Of a stretch of 64,000 nucleotides of DNA, positions 1 to 8,231 are shown in pieces; within the stretch, counting starts at the first letter, position 1, and each line of letters begins with the position of its first letter. A program made the translations under genes and the position numbers. This DNA is from Massilia solisilvae. Lineage in GTDB: Bacteria > Pseudomonadota > Gammaproteobacteria > Burkholderiales > Burkholderiaceae_D. The DNA is taken from positions 434,001 through 498,000 of the forward strand of contig NZ_JANUGV010000001.1 of assembly GCF_024753215.1 (NCBI RefSeq). The letters run 5' to 3'. Below the pieces are notes generated by a model. It had not been told where the DNA came from. It made no database searches and saw only the letters and a program-made list of their open reading frames with translations.

Positions 1-82
1 CCGCGCTCGACAGCGCGGCCGGCCCTTCGCGCACCAGCCGTTCACGCGGGCGCTCCTGTTCCGGCCAATCGCTGATTCCCAT
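1..82 (-). CDS. radC: RadC family protein, N-terminal fragment (runs off left edge)
   Basis: Only the first 27 codons are in the window; the gene continues beyond base 1 on the minus strand. The visible peptide begins MGISDWPEQERPRERL, which matches the conserved start of RadC/YeeS-type JAB1/MPN proteins (consensus like DWPxxERPREKL). The metal-binding JAMM motif would lie outside the window. RadC was named as a DNA-repair protein, but that role is not firmly established. In many beta- and gammaproteobacteria radC lies beside fkpB-ispH. Here a ferric-reductase-like gene separates them, which supports the call. Confidence rests on a short but characteristic N-terminus. Confidence 0.72.
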   Translation of the reverse strand, partial: MGISDWPEQERPRERLVREGPAALSSA

Positions 83-182
83 GCACGGCGCTCCCGTTCA
101 AGCCCAGCGGCGCCATTGGCGGCTGCGGCGAAGCAGCATTATGGGCATGGCCGCCGTTGCAGGCTTGAACGTGGCGCAAGGC

Positions 183-1514
183 TCAGCGCATCTGGAACAG
201 CTCCTGGTGGAAGCGTTGTTCGGGCAATCCCATCGCCGCCAGTCCTTGCTTGATGGCTTTTCCGAAGCCGGCCGGGCCGCAGAACCAGATATCGGCCTGG
301 CGCCAGTCCGGCACCTCGTCGGTGATACGTTGCAGATCCAGCCTGCCGTCGCGCTCGTCCCACAGCACATGCAGCCGTACGCCGGCCTGGGCCGCATCGT
401 GCGTGAGCCGCCCGATGGCCTGCGCATCGTAGGTCGCCGTGGTGTGGAACAGGTCGATGATGCGCCAGTCGCGGTGCCCGGCCAGCGCCTGCATGCGCGC
501 GATGAAGGGCGTGATGCCGATGCCGCCGCCGATCCAGATCTGGCGCCGTGCCGGGCCGTCGAAGTTGAAGCGGCCGTACGGACCCTCCACCTTGACCGCG
601 TCCCCGGTCTTGAGCAGCGACGGCAGCCGGCGCGTGAAGTCGCCCAGCCCTTTGACGATGAAGCGCAGCCGGCGGTCGCCTTGCCACGCCGAGGCGATCG
701 TGAACGGGTGCGCACCCTCGCGCCCCGGCAGGGTCAGGAAGGCGAAATGCCCGGCCTCGTGTCCCGGCCAGTTGCCGTCCAGTTCGATGTCGATCGCGAC
801 CACGCCCACCACGGGCTGGTGTTCGACGCCCACGATATGGCCCGCTACCGGGGTGCGGCCGGCACGGCGCCTGAGCAGGGACATCACCGCGGCCGCGCTG
901 CCGAGCGCCATCAGCAGGGCGACGGCAATGCCGGCCGGCCCCGTCCAGTAACTGAACTTGAGAAGGAATACCGAGTGGAACACCAGTACGAGGTAGGCTG
1001 CCGCCAGCAGCTTGTGGACCGGCACAAAGCGGTGATACGGAAAGCGCTTGATGAGCGCGAGCGCGATCAGCACCACCGCCGCGTAAAACGCCCATTCGCC
1101 GACCGATTCGGCAAGGTGGCGCTGCTGCAGGAACAGGCGCTCTACCGGGGCGTCGGGCAGCACGCGCGGCCCGCGCGCCGGGCGCGTGAGAAGGCCCAGG
1201 TCAATCAGCCAGTGCGGCCCCTTGGCGATGGCCCAGTGGCTGACCGAGATGACCAGGCCTGAAATGCCGAGCCATTTGTGCAGCCGGAACATCTTGTCCA
1301 GCCCGCCCAGCCAGGGCTCCAGCACAACCGGCCGCACGGCAAGGATCATGGCCAGGCTCATCACGCCGATGCCGATCACGCCGGTGTTCTGCATGAGCAC
1401 ATCGCGCCACTGGAAAAAGTTCTGCTGGCTGGACAGGGCGCCCGGGTCGGTGACCCACCACACGCCGAACAGCAGGGCCAGGGAGCCCCAGAACACGCGT
1501 TCGATACTTCTCAT
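183..1514 (-). CDS. Ferric reductase-like transmembrane flavoprotein (FRE/ferredoxin-reductase type)
   Basis: A 443-residue inner-membrane protein. About the first 210 residues form a multi-helix domain with histidines such as LHKWLG and VFHSVFLL, as in ferric-reductase/YedZ-like haem-binding membrane domains. The C-terminal half is a ferredoxin-NADP-reductase module, with the FAD-binding HPFTIAS near residue 270 and the NAD(P)-binding GGGIGITPF near 330. The family moves electrons from NAD(P)H through FAD and haem across the membrane; the acceptor here is unknown (ferric iron or a respiratory partner). I chose the start at 1514 (MRSIERV); an upstream in-frame ATG at 1538 would add an unlikely METRRSCA. 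It lies between radC and the divergent fkpB and is not part of their usual cluster. Confidence 0.82.
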   Translation of the reverse strand: MRSIERVFWGSLALLFGVWWVTDPGALSSQQNFFQWRDVLMQNTGVIGIGVMSLAMILAVRPVVLEPWLGGLDKMFRLHKWLGISGLVISVSHWAIAKGPHWLIDLGLLTRPARGPRVLPDAPVERLFLQQRHLAESVGEWAFYAAVVLIALALIKRFPYHRFVPVHKLLAAAYLVLVFHSVFLLKFSYWTGPAGIAVALLMALGSAAAVMSLLRRRAGRTPVAGHIVGVEHQPVVGVVAIDIELDGNWPGHEAGHFAFLTLPGREGAHPFTIASAWQGDRRLRFIVKGLGDFTRRLPSLLKTGDAVKVEGPYGRFNFDGPARRQIWIGGGIGITPFIARMQALAGHRDWRIIDLFHTTATYDAQAIGRLTHDAAQAGVRLHVLWDERDGRLDLQRITDEVPDWRQADIWFCGPAGFGKAIKQGLAAMGLPEQRFHQELFQMR

Positions 1515-1722
1515 GGCACAACTCCGTCTTGTTTCCACAACCTGAAAGCCTACGCCGCCATTTCCACGAGGATAAATCGCTTTTCACCTTGTTACAGGTG
1601 TGGTCATGCGAAACCAAACCCAGGTCAAGAATCGAGGCTGGCTGGGCCAAAAAAACAGGCAGCGGCGGGCGGCAGGCCCCGCCGTGGCTTACAATAAGGG
1701 TTTGCCCGCCAGAAGAACGAAT

Positions 1723-2178
1723 ATGTCCAACGCAACTACCGCAGTCGTCAACGAAACTTCCTACCTGACCCTGCATTACCGCCTTGCCGCCGCCGACGGC
1801 ACCGATATCGTCACCACCTTCGGCGGTACGCCCGCAACCCTGCTGATGGGCCAGGGCCAGCTGGCGCCGTTCCTGGAGCAGCGCCTGCTCGGCCTGCCGG
1901 AAGGGACGCACCAGACCTTCACCTTGACCGCGCTTGAGGGCTTCGGCGAGCGCAATCCGGACCTGATCCAGGCTGTGTCGAAGGCGACCCTGGCCGACAA
2001 TTCGGTGCCGGACGAGGAATACAGCGTCGGCGACCTGGTCACCTTCAATGCGCCGGGCGGCGGTCAGTTCGCCGGCGTGCTGCGCGAGCTGCGCGGCGAC
2101 ACCGCGATTTTCGACTTCAACCACCCGCTCGCCGGCCAGACCCTGCAATTCGAAGTACAACTGATTTCGGTTCTGTAA
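1723..2178 (+). CDS. fkpB: FKBP-type peptidyl-prolyl cis-trans isomerase (SlpA/FkpB type)
   Basis: A 151-residue protein of the short SlpA/FkpB subfamily: an FKBP fold with an inserted IF domain. Family members speed proline isomerisation and act as cytoplasmic chaperones. Visible signatures are YLTLHYRLAAADGTDIV at the start, the GQGQLAPFLEQRLLGLPEG stretch, and the C-terminal FDFNHPLAGQTLQFEV, typical of the 'D(F)NHPLAG' FKBP signature. The start at 1723 is preceded by a purine-rich AGAAG; an upstream ATG at 1600 would add about 40 low-quality residues. The stop is 9 nt before ispH, the usual fkpB-ispH pairing, so the two are almost certainly co-transcribed. Confidence 0.93.
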   Translation: MSNATTAVVNETSYLTLHYRLAAADGTDIVTTFGGTPATLLMGQGQLAPFLEQRLLGLPEGTHQTFTLTALEGFGERNPDLIQAVSKATLADNSVPDEEYSVGDLVTFNAPGGGQFAGVLRELRGDTAIFDFNHPLAGQTLQFEVQLISVL

Positions 2179-2187
2179 AGGACACGC

Positions 2188-3135
2188 ATGGAAAACGAAA
2201 TTCTGCTTGCCCAGCCGCGCGGCTTTTGCGCCGGCGTTGACCGCGCAATCGAGATCGTCGAGCGCGCGCTGCAGCAGTTCGGCGCTCCCATCTACGTGCG
2301 CCACGAGATCGTGCACAACGCCTACGTGGTCAACGACCTGCGCAACAAGGGCGCGATCTTCATCGAGGAACTGGACGACGTACCGGCCGGGAACACGCTG
2401 GTGTTTTCGGCGCACGGCGTCTCGAAAGCGGTGCGCCAGGAAGCCGAAGCGCGCGGCCTGAAGATCTTCGACGCGACCTGTCCGCTGGTGACCAAGGTGC
2501 ACGTGGAAGTGGCCAAGATGCGCAAGCAGGGTTGCGAGATCGTGATGATCGGCCACAGCGGCCATCCGGAAGTGGAAGGTACGATGGGGCAGGCGGACGA
2601 GGGCATGCACCTGGTCGAGACGGTCGAGGACGTGGCCGGGCTGCAGGTGGCCAACCCCGACCTGCTGGCCTACGTGTCGCAGACCACGCTGTCGGTGGAC
2701 GACACCGCCGGCATCATCGCCGCGCTCAAGGCGCGCTTCCCGAACATCATCGAGCCCAAGAAGGGCGATATCTGCTACGCGACCACCAACCGCCAGGAAG
2801 CGGTCAAGTTCATGGCGCCGCAGGTGGAGGTGGTAATCGTGGTCGGCAGCCCCAACAGCTCGAACTCGAACCGGCTGCGCGAAGTGGCCGAGAAAAAGGG
2901 CACACCGGCCTACATGGTGGACAATGCGGACGCGATCGATCCGAACTGGGTCAAGGGCAGGCACCGCGTTGGCGTCACCGCCGGCGCGTCGGCGCCCGAG
3001 GTGCTGGTGGCGGCGGTGATCGACCGCCTGAAGGCGCTGGGTGCGGCAAGCGTGCGCACGCTCGACGGCGCGATCGAGAACGTGACCTTTCCGCTGCCGA
3101 AAGGGCTGGACGGCGGCAAGGCCGACGCGGCCTGA
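2188..3135 (+). CDS. ispH: 4-hydroxy-3-methylbut-2-enyl diphosphate reductase
   Basis: A 315-residue enzyme of the last step of the MEP isoprenoid pathway. It reduces HMBPP to IPP and DMAPP in the cytosol using a [4Fe-4S] cluster. The three cluster cysteines are in place: Cys14 (RGFCAGV), Cys98 (DATCPLV) and Cys196 ([11 protein letters not shown]). Other family motifs are VRHEIVHN and [10 protein letters not shown]. Length matches the family. It follows fkpB with a 9-nt gap and a clear AAAGGA ribosome site. A REPIN begins 14 nt after its stop and probably forms the 3' end of the transcript. Confidence 0.97.
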   Translation: MENEILLAQPRGFCAGVDRAIEIVERALQQFGAPIYVRHEIVHNAYVVNDLRNKGAIFIEELDDVPAGNTLVFSAHGVSKAVRQEAEARGLKIFDATCPLVTKVHVEVAKMRKQGCEIVMIGHSGHPEVEGTMGQADEGMHLVETVEDVAGLQVANPDLLAYVSQTTLSVDDTAGIIAALKARFPNIIEPKKGDICYATTNRQEAVKFMAPQVEVVIVVGSPNSSNSNRLREVAEKKGTPAYMVDNADAIDPNWVKGRHRVGVTAGASAPEVLVAAVIDRLKALGAASVRTLDGAIENVTFPLPKGLDGGKADAA

Positions 3136-3149
3136 CTTCACCCGATTTC

Positions 3150-3233
3150 GTAGGGTGGGCAGCTTGGCTGCCCACGCGTTCAAACACGGTTGGCAGGCGT
3201 TGAACGCGTGGGCAGGAAACCTGCCCACCCTAC
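3150..3233. repeat. REPIN copy A (84 bp, short-loop class)
   Basis: Two GTAG-headed hairpin units in inverted orientation. The left unit begins GTAGGGTGGGCAG and ends CTGCCCACGCGTTCAA. The right unit is its inverse, ending in CCCACCCTAC. Each unit alone folds into a GTGGGCAG/CTGCCCAC hairpin. It starts 14 nt after the ispH stop. Confidence 0.93.
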
Positions 3234-3494
3234 GGGCATTCCGTGCATCCGGCTGGTGCACCGGCACTCGCTCCCGCACCAGCACCTCCCACTGTTGCGC
3301 CGCGCCATAGTTTATTCCCTACAATTCTTAATTTCCGATATTAGTTTTTGCGAAACCTCGCTATGATGGCAACGCTCGGAATTCTGTCGTTCGCGCAATA
3401 GCGGACGGTTGCGGTAACACCACTTTGTCAGGCCAGAGCGGCACTTCGGGAACGGGGTGCCGTTTTTGTTAGTTGAAGAAAAGGCAAGCAATCC
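3234..3494 (+). promoter_or_regulatory. livH upstream/leader region with terminator-like hairpin
   Basis: This 261-nt gap has no gene. It holds an AT-richer stretch (about 3308-3350) suited to a promoter. It also has a hairpin at 3439-3462 (CGGCAC paired with GTGCCG, 12-nt loop) followed directly by five T at 3463-3467. The hairpin ends about 30 nt before the livH start, where an intrinsic attenuator would sit. A matching antiterminator or known riboswitch core was not recognised. Confidence 0.4.
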
Positions 3495-4424
3495 ATGGAG
3501 ACTTTCATCCAGCAGATCCTCAACGGTCTGGTGCTAGGGAGTATGTACGCCCTGGTCGCGCTCGGTTACACGATGGTGTACGGGGTGCTGAACCTGATTA
3601 ACTTCGCCCACGGCGACGTCCTGATGATCGGCGCCATGGCCGGCCTGTCGATCCTCAAGCTGTTGGAAGCCTACGCGCCCGGCCTGCCGGGCTATGTGCA
3701 GCTGGCCATTGCGATCCTTGGCGCCATTCCGGTGTGTGCGCTGGTGAACGTGCTGATCGAGCGCGTCGCCTACCGCCGCCTGCGCAACGCGCCGCGCCTG
3801 GCGCCACTCATCACCGCGATCGGCGTGTCGATCCTGCTGCAGACCATCGCGATGATGATCTGGGGCCGCAGCCCGCTGCCGTTCCCGCAGCTGCTCTCGT
3901 CCGAGCCGATCGTGATCGCCGGCGCCATGATCTCGCAGACCCAGGTGCTGCTGCTGGTGCTGGCCGCCGTGGCGATGTTCGGCCTGGTGCTGCTGGTCGA
4001 GCGCACCCGCCTTGGCCGCGCGATGCGCGCGGTGGCCGAGAACCCGCGCGTGGCCGGCCTGATGGGTGTGGATTCGAACCGCGTGATCGTGGCCACCTTC
4101 GGCATCGGCGCGGCGCTGGCCGCGGTGGCGGGCGTGATGTGGGGCGCAAACTATGCGTCGATCCAGTTCGCGATGGGCACCGTGCCCGGCATGAAGGCCT
4201 TCTCGGCCGCTGTCCTGGGCGGCATCGGCAACATCTACGGCGCCATGATCGGCGGGATCGTCCTGGGCATCATCGAAAGCCTGGGCGCCGGCTACATCGG
4301 CGACTTCACCGGCGGCTTTTTGGGCAGCCACTACCAGGACATCTTCGCATTCGTCGTGCTGATCCTCGTGCTCACCGTGCGCCCGTCGGGCATCATGGGC
4401 GAGCGGGTCGCCGACCGCGCCTGA
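3495..4424 (+). CDS. livH: Branched-chain amino acid ABC transporter permease LivH
   Basis: A 309-residue integral membrane permease of the high-affinity branched-chain amino-acid (HAAT) importer. It pairs with LivM to form the inner-membrane channel. The opening QQILNGLVLGSMYALVALGY and the motif NLINFAHGD are hallmarks of LivH. About eight hydrophobic segments are visible, and the C-terminal VVLILVLTVRPSGIMGER is the usual ending. It is the first gene of livHMGF. No livJ/livK-type periplasmic binding protein is adjacent, so the substrate-binding partner must lie elsewhere. Substrates other than Leu/Ile/Val (for example amides or urea) cannot be excluded. Confidence 0.93.
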   Translation: METFIQQILNGLVLGSMYALVALGYTMVYGVLNLINFAHGDVLMIGAMAGLSILKLLEAYAPGLPGYVQLAIAILGAIPVCALVNVLIERVAYRRLRNAPRLAPLITAIGVSILLQTIAMMIWGRSPLPFPQLLSSEPIVIAGAMISQTQVLLLVLAAVAMFGLVLLVERTRLGRAMRAVAENPRVAGLMGVDSNRVIVATFGIGAALAAVAGVMWGANYASIQFAMGTVPGMKAFSAAVLGGIGNIYGAMIGGIVLGIIESLGAGYIGDFTGGFLGSHYQDIFAFVVLILVLTVRPSGIMGERVADRA

Positions 4425-4438
4425 GGGAGGAATCGCAC

Positions 4439-5650
4439 ATGGCTCTTCTCACATTCGACACCCAGCACAAGCCGCGCCAGTCGTACGCCAGCATGGCGGT
4501 ACTGCTGGCGGTGATGATCGCGTTCCCGTTCTTCGCCAGCCACTACGGCAACTCGTGGGTGCGCATCCTCGACATGGCGCTCCTGTACATCATGCTGGCG
4601 CTGGGCCTGAACATCGTGGTCGGCTTTGCGGGCCTGCTGGACCTGGGCTACATCGCGTTTTTCGCGGTGGGCGCCTACCTTACGGGCCTGTTGGCGTCGC
4701 CGCAGTTCGCCACGCTCTTGCAATCGATCGTCGATAACTACCCGGCGCTGGGCGAGGCCCTGGTGGCATGGATGGGGCCGGAGATCGTCCAGAACGGCAT
4801 CCACCTGTCGGTGTGGTTCATCGTGCCGCTGGCCGCGGCGATCGCTGCGCTGTTCGGCGCGCTGCTGGGGGCGCCCACGCTCAAGCTGCGCGGCGACTAT
4901 CTGGCCATCGTGACGCTCGGCTTCGGCGAGATCATCCGCATCTTCATGAACAACCTGAACGACCCGATCAACTTCACCAACGGGCCGCAGGGCATCAACA
5001 TGATCGACCCGATCCGCATCGTTGGCGTGTCCCTGGCGGGCGAGGCCGGCTCGGGCGCGACGGTGAACGTGTTCGGCATGTCCATGCCGTCGGTGAACGC
5101 CTACTACTTCCTGTTCCTGCTGCTGTGCATTGCGACGATCTTCATCACCGGCAGGCTGCAGCATTCGCGCCTGGGCCGCGCGTGGGTGGCGATCCGCGAG
5201 GACGAGATCGCGGCCAAGGCGATGGGCATCAACACCCGCAACGTCAAGCTGCTCGCGTTCTCGATGGGCGCGTCCTTCGGCGGCGTGGCGGGGGCCATGT
5301 TCGCGGCCTTCCAGGGTTTCGTGTCGCCCGAATCGTTCTCGCTGACCGAATCGATCGCCGTGCTGGCGATGGTGGTGTTGGGCGGCATTGGCCACATCCC
5401 GGGCGTGGTCATGGGCGGCATGCTGCTGGCCGCGCTGCCGGAAGTGTTGCGCCACGTGGTCGAACCGGCGCAGCAGGCGGTGTTCGGCAAGGTCGTCATC
5501 GAGGCCGAGGTGCTGCGCCAGTTGCTCTATGGCCTGGCGATGGTCCTGATCATGCTGAACCGTCCGGCCGGGCTGTGGCCGTCGCCGAACAAGGAAGACC
5601 GGCCGACCGCCGCGACCCAGGACGATGACGTCGAGACGTCGGCGGCGTGA
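4439..5650 (+). CDS. livM: Branched-chain amino acid ABC transporter permease LivM
   Basis: A 403-residue second permease subunit. The family core appears as LLYIMLALGLNIVVGFAGLLDLGYIAFFAVGAY split over two helices, followed by LRGDYLAIVTLGFGEIIRI and a C-terminal MVLIMLNRPAGLWPS. A roughly 30-residue polar tail (KEDRPTAATQDDDVETSA) follows the last helix. The start at 4439 sits 8 nt after a strong GGGAGG site; no other start fits as well. It lies 14 nt downstream of livH and ends 11 nt before livG. Length is typical for the longer betaproteobacterial LivM form. Confidence 0.93.
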   Translation: MALLTFDTQHKPRQSYASMAVLLAVMIAFPFFASHYGNSWVRILDMALLYIMLALGLNIVVGFAGLLDLGYIAFFAVGAYLTGLLASPQFATLLQSIVDNYPALGEALVAWMGPEIVQNGIHLSVWFIVPLAAAIAALFGALLGAPTLKLRGDYLAIVTLGFGEIIRIFMNNLNDPINFTNGPQGINMIDPIRIVGVSLAGEAGSGATVNVFGMSMPSVNAYYFLFLLLCIATIFITGRLQHSRLGRAWVAIREDEIAAKAMGINTRNVKLLAFSMGASFGGVAGAMFAAFQGFVSPESFSLTESIAVLAMVVLGGIGHIPGVVMGGMLLAALPEVLRHVVEPAQQAVFGKVVIEAEVLRQLLYGLAMVLIMLNRPAGLWPSPNKEDRPTAATQDDDVETSAA

Positions 5651-5661
5651 GGGAGAAGACG

Positions 5662-6432
5662 ATGAGTGACCAGATCCTTCTGAACATCGCCGGCGTGAAC
5701 AAGCGCTTCGGCGGCCTGCAGGCGCTGACCGATGTTGGCATCACGATCAACAAGGGCCAGATCTACGGACTGATCGGCCCGAACGGCGCCGGCAAGACGA
5801 CGTTCTTCAACGTGATCACCGGGCTGTACCAGCCGGACAGCGGCACCTTCGAGCTGGACGGCAAGCCGTATTCGCCTTCGGCCCCGCACGAGGTGGCCAA
5901 GGCCGGCATTGCGCGCACTTTCCAGAATATTCGCCTGTTCGGCGAGATGACCGCGCTCGAAAACGTGATGGTGGGCCGCCATGTGCGCACCCGGCAGGGC
6001 GTGTTTGGCGCGATCTTCCGCCACAAGGCCGCGCGCGCGGAAGAGGCGGCGATTCGCCAGCGCGCGCAGGAGCTGCTGGACTTCGTGGGCATCGGCCGGT
6101 TTGCCAACCGCACTGCCAAGTTCCTGTCCTACGGCGATCAGCGCCGGCTGGAGATCGCGCGTGCACTGGCGACCGAACCGAAGCTGCTGGCGCTGGACGA
6201 GCCGGCGGCCGGCATGAACGCGACCGAGAAGCTGGCGCTGCGCGAGCTGCTGGTGAAAATCAAGGCCGATGGCAAGACCGTGCTCCTGATCGAGCACGAC
6301 GTGAAGCTGATGATGGGCCTGTGCGACCGCATCACCGTGCTCGAATACGGCAAGAAGCTGGCGGAAGGGCTGCCGGCCGAGATTCAGAAGAACCAGGCCG
6401 TGATCGAGGCCTACCTGGGAGGTTCGCACTGA
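5662..6432 (+). CDS. livG: Branched-chain amino acid ABC transporter ATP-binding protein LivG
   Basis: A 256-residue ABC ATPase. Walker A is GPNGAGKTT (about residues 37-45), followed by the Q-loop region ARTFQNIRLF. The signature region FLSYGDQRRLEIARAL is a LivG-type variant of LSGGQ, and Walker B is LLALDEPAAGMN. The closing H-loop is LLIEHDVKLMM. It powers import through LivHM together with LivF. The start at 5662 is preceded by GGGAGAAG; an in-frame ATG 15 nt upstream overlaps livM and lacks spacing. It is followed by livF after 1 nt, implying translational coupling. Confidence 0.95.
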   Translation: MSDQILLNIAGVNKRFGGLQALTDVGITINKGQIYGLIGPNGAGKTTFFNVITGLYQPDSGTFELDGKPYSPSAPHEVAKAGIARTFQNIRLFGEMTALENVMVGRHVRTRQGVFGAIFRHKAARAEEAAIRQRAQELLDFVGIGRFANRTAKFLSYGDQRRLEIARALATEPKLLALDEPAAGMNATEKLALRELLVKIKADGKTVLLIEHDVKLMMGLCDRITVLEYGKKLAEGLPAEIQKNQAVIEAYLGGSH

Positions 6433-6433
6433 C

Positions 6434-7156
6434 ATGAGCGAAACGATTCTGAAAGTCGCGGGCCTGAAGGTGGCCTACGGCGGCATCAAGGCGGTCAAGG
6501 GCGTTGACCTGGAGGTGCGCCGCGGCGAGCTGGTGACGCTGATCGGCGCCAACGGCGCGGGCAAGACCACCACGCTCAAGGCGATCACCGGCACGCTCCC
6601 GCCGTGCAAGGTGGACGGCACGATCTCGTACCTGGGCCAGCCACTGGCGGGCAAGCAGTCGTTCCGGCTGGTCGAGCAGAAGCTGGCCATGGTGCCGGAA
6701 GGGCGGGGCGTGTTCACCCGCATGACGATCCACGAAAACCTGTTGATGGGCGCCTACACGCGGCGTGACCAGGCCGGGATCGATGCCGATATCGAGAAAT
6801 GGTATGCGGTGTTCCCGCGGCTGAAGGAGCGCTCGGCGCAGCTGGCCGGAACGTTGTCCGGCGGCGAGCAGCAAATGCTGGCGATGGCGCGCGCGCTGAT
6901 GTGCCATCCGACCTTGCTGCTGCTGGACGAGCCGTCGATGGGACTGTCGCCGATCATGGTGGAGAAGATCTTCGAGGTGATCCGCGATGTGAGCCGGCAG
7001 GGTATCACGATCCTGCTGGTGGAGCAGAATGCAAAGCTGGCGCTGCAGGCGGCGCATCGCGGCTACGTGATGGATTCGGGCGCGGTCACCATGACTGGCA
7101 ATGCGCGGGACATGCTGGACGATCCGCGGGTGCAGGCGGCCTATCTGGGCGAGTAA
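6434..7156 (+). CDS. livF: Branched-chain amino acid ABC transporter ATP-binding protein LivF
   Basis: A 240-residue second ATPase of the transporter. Walker A is GANGAGKTTTLKAI, the Q-loop region is VPEGRGVF (a LivF hallmark), the signature is LSGGEQQMLAMARALM, Walker B is LLLLDEPSMGLSP, and the H-loop region is ILLVEQNAKLAL. LivG and LivF form the cytoplasmic ATPase heterodimer. It is the last gene of the operon. A REPIN begins 15 nt after its stop, and a bidirectional terminator follows before the convergent phasin gene. Confidence 0.95.
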   Translation: MSETILKVAGLKVAYGGIKAVKGVDLEVRRGELVTLIGANGAGKTTTLKAITGTLPPCKVDGTISYLGQPLAGKQSFRLVEQKLAMVPEGRGVFTRMTIHENLLMGAYTRRDQAGIDADIEKWYAVFPRLKERSAQLAGTLSGGEQQMLAMARALMCHPTLLLLDEPSMGLSPIMVEKIFEVIRDVSRQGITILLVEQNAKLALQAAHRGYVMDSGAVTMTGNARDMLDDPRVQAAYLGE

Positions 7157-7171
7157 GCAGGAGCGGGCCGC

Positions 7172-7274
7172 GTAGGGTGGGCGGGTTTCCCGCCCACGCG
7201 TTCAACCGGCGGCTGAATTCGTGCACAGTCCAACCGGCGGCTGAACGCGTGGGCAGGAGACCTGCCCACCCTAC
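7172..7274. repeat. REPIN copy B (103 bp, long-loop class)
   Basis: Inverted pair of GTAGGGTGGGC-type units with GCGTTCAA / TGAACGCG inner ends. The left unit carries the GGGCGGG/CCCGCCC hairpin variant. The loop holds a short internal direct repeat (two copies of CCAACCGGCGGCTGAA-like sequence, the first as TCAACCGGCGGCTGAA). It starts 15 nt after the livF stop. Confidence 0.92.
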
Positions 7275-7295
7275 GTTCCTTTATGGCCAACGATG

Positions 7296-7336
7296 AAAAA
7301 ACGGGGCGGAACCGCGAAGGTCCCGCCCCGTTTTCG
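7296..7336. terminator. Bidirectional intrinsic terminator between livF and phasin gene
   Basis: Stem ACGGGGCGG (7301-7309) pairs with CCGCCCCGT (7323-7331). It is flanked by A6 on the left and TTTT on the right, so it can terminate transcription from both convergent sides. Confidence 0.82.
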
Positions 7337-7354
7337 TATAAACCGTTTGGCCGA

Positions 7355-7915
7355 TTACGCGGCAGCGGCGGTCGCCTTTTTCGCAGCCTGGTTGAACTGG
7401 GCAAAGGCGGTGTTGAAGTTCGACTCCATTGCTTCGGCAGCCTGCTTGGCGGTCTTGGTGAACTGCTCGTAGCCGGCGTTGGCGTTGCTGATCGCGGTCT
7501 TGACCGCGGCGACAAAGTTCTCCGAACCGGCCGGGGCGTTCTTGCTCACTTCGTCCACCAGCGAGATCACCTTGCGGTTCGCTTCGACGATCTGGTTTTC
7601 GGCCGCTTTCGACAGCTCTGCGCCGGCGCCAACCGCGATCGATGCGAGCTGGCGGCCGTACGACAGTGCCTTCTCGGCGGTCGGCTGGGCCTGGGCTGCG
7701 GTCAGCGAGAAGAATTCTTGCGGGTCTTTCGCTTGCAGCAGCTGGCGGGCGGCAGCCGAGGATTCTTCCAGCGTGGCCTTGGCGGCGCTGATGTTCAGGT
7801 CGACCAGCTTCTCCATGCCCTCGAAGGTCTTGGAGGTGAGCGAAGACAGCATGGCGAACTGGGTTTCGAGGTTGGCCTTGGTGGCGTTCGAGAACTGCTC
7901 AGGGATTGCAAACAT
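7355..7915 (-). CDS. Phasin family protein (PHA granule-associated)
   Basis: A 186-residue, alanine-rich, almost wholly helical protein. It opens [20 protein letters not shown], the typical phasin_2 family start, and ends in an Ala/Lys-rich tail ([13 protein letters not shown]). Phasins coat polyhydroxyalkanoate granules and control their size and number. The family is abundant in Burkholderiales, which implies the organism can make PHA. The start at 7915 has a good GGAGAA site 7 nt upstream. It is monocistronic, facing the livF operon across a shared terminator. Its 5' region (7916-8231) is AT-richer and likely holds a strong promoter, but I could not identify a repressor site with confidence. 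Confidence 0.88.
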   Translation of the reverse strand: MFAIPEQFSNATKANLETQFAMLSSLTSKTFEGMEKLVDLNISAAKATLEESSAAARQLLQAKDPQEFFSLTAAQAQPTAEKALSYGRQLASIAVGAGAELSKAAENQIVEANRKVISLVDEVSKNAPAGSENFVAAVKTAISNANAGYEQFTKTAKQAAEAMESNFNTAFAQFNQAAKKATAAAA

Positions 7916-8231
7916 GTGGTTCTCCAATTCTAGGCATTGAGGGATGATTGCCGTGTACTCGGTGAGGCAGAAAACAGCGTTGCTACCTGGCGGCGCGTTA
8001 TTGTGCACCGCAACAGAATCAATTTTTACTGAGATTGCCGAACACGTCAAGAAGATTTTGATGCGCCGCACAATGTTAAGTTCAAGTGTTGCAAACTTGC
8101 ATCGGAAACAACGCTTTCTGCATAAGAAGTAACTGCAGAGCAACATCGAGCGCGACCGCCGCGGCGCCAGCCCGCCGGGGGCAGGATATGCTCATGCTAG
8201 ACTGCAATCTTTTCCGTCTGTTAGCTCGTCT
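7916..8231. promoter_or_regulatory. Divergent promoter region, phasin (-) and EamA (+)
   Basis: This 316-nt gene-free region separates divergent start codons. It is AT-richer than its surroundings around 8020-8130. It includes a repeated TTGCA word (TTGCAAACTTGCA near 8092-8104), which could be a small dyad for a phasin regulator. No convincing -35/-10 pair was assigned. Confidence 0.35.
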
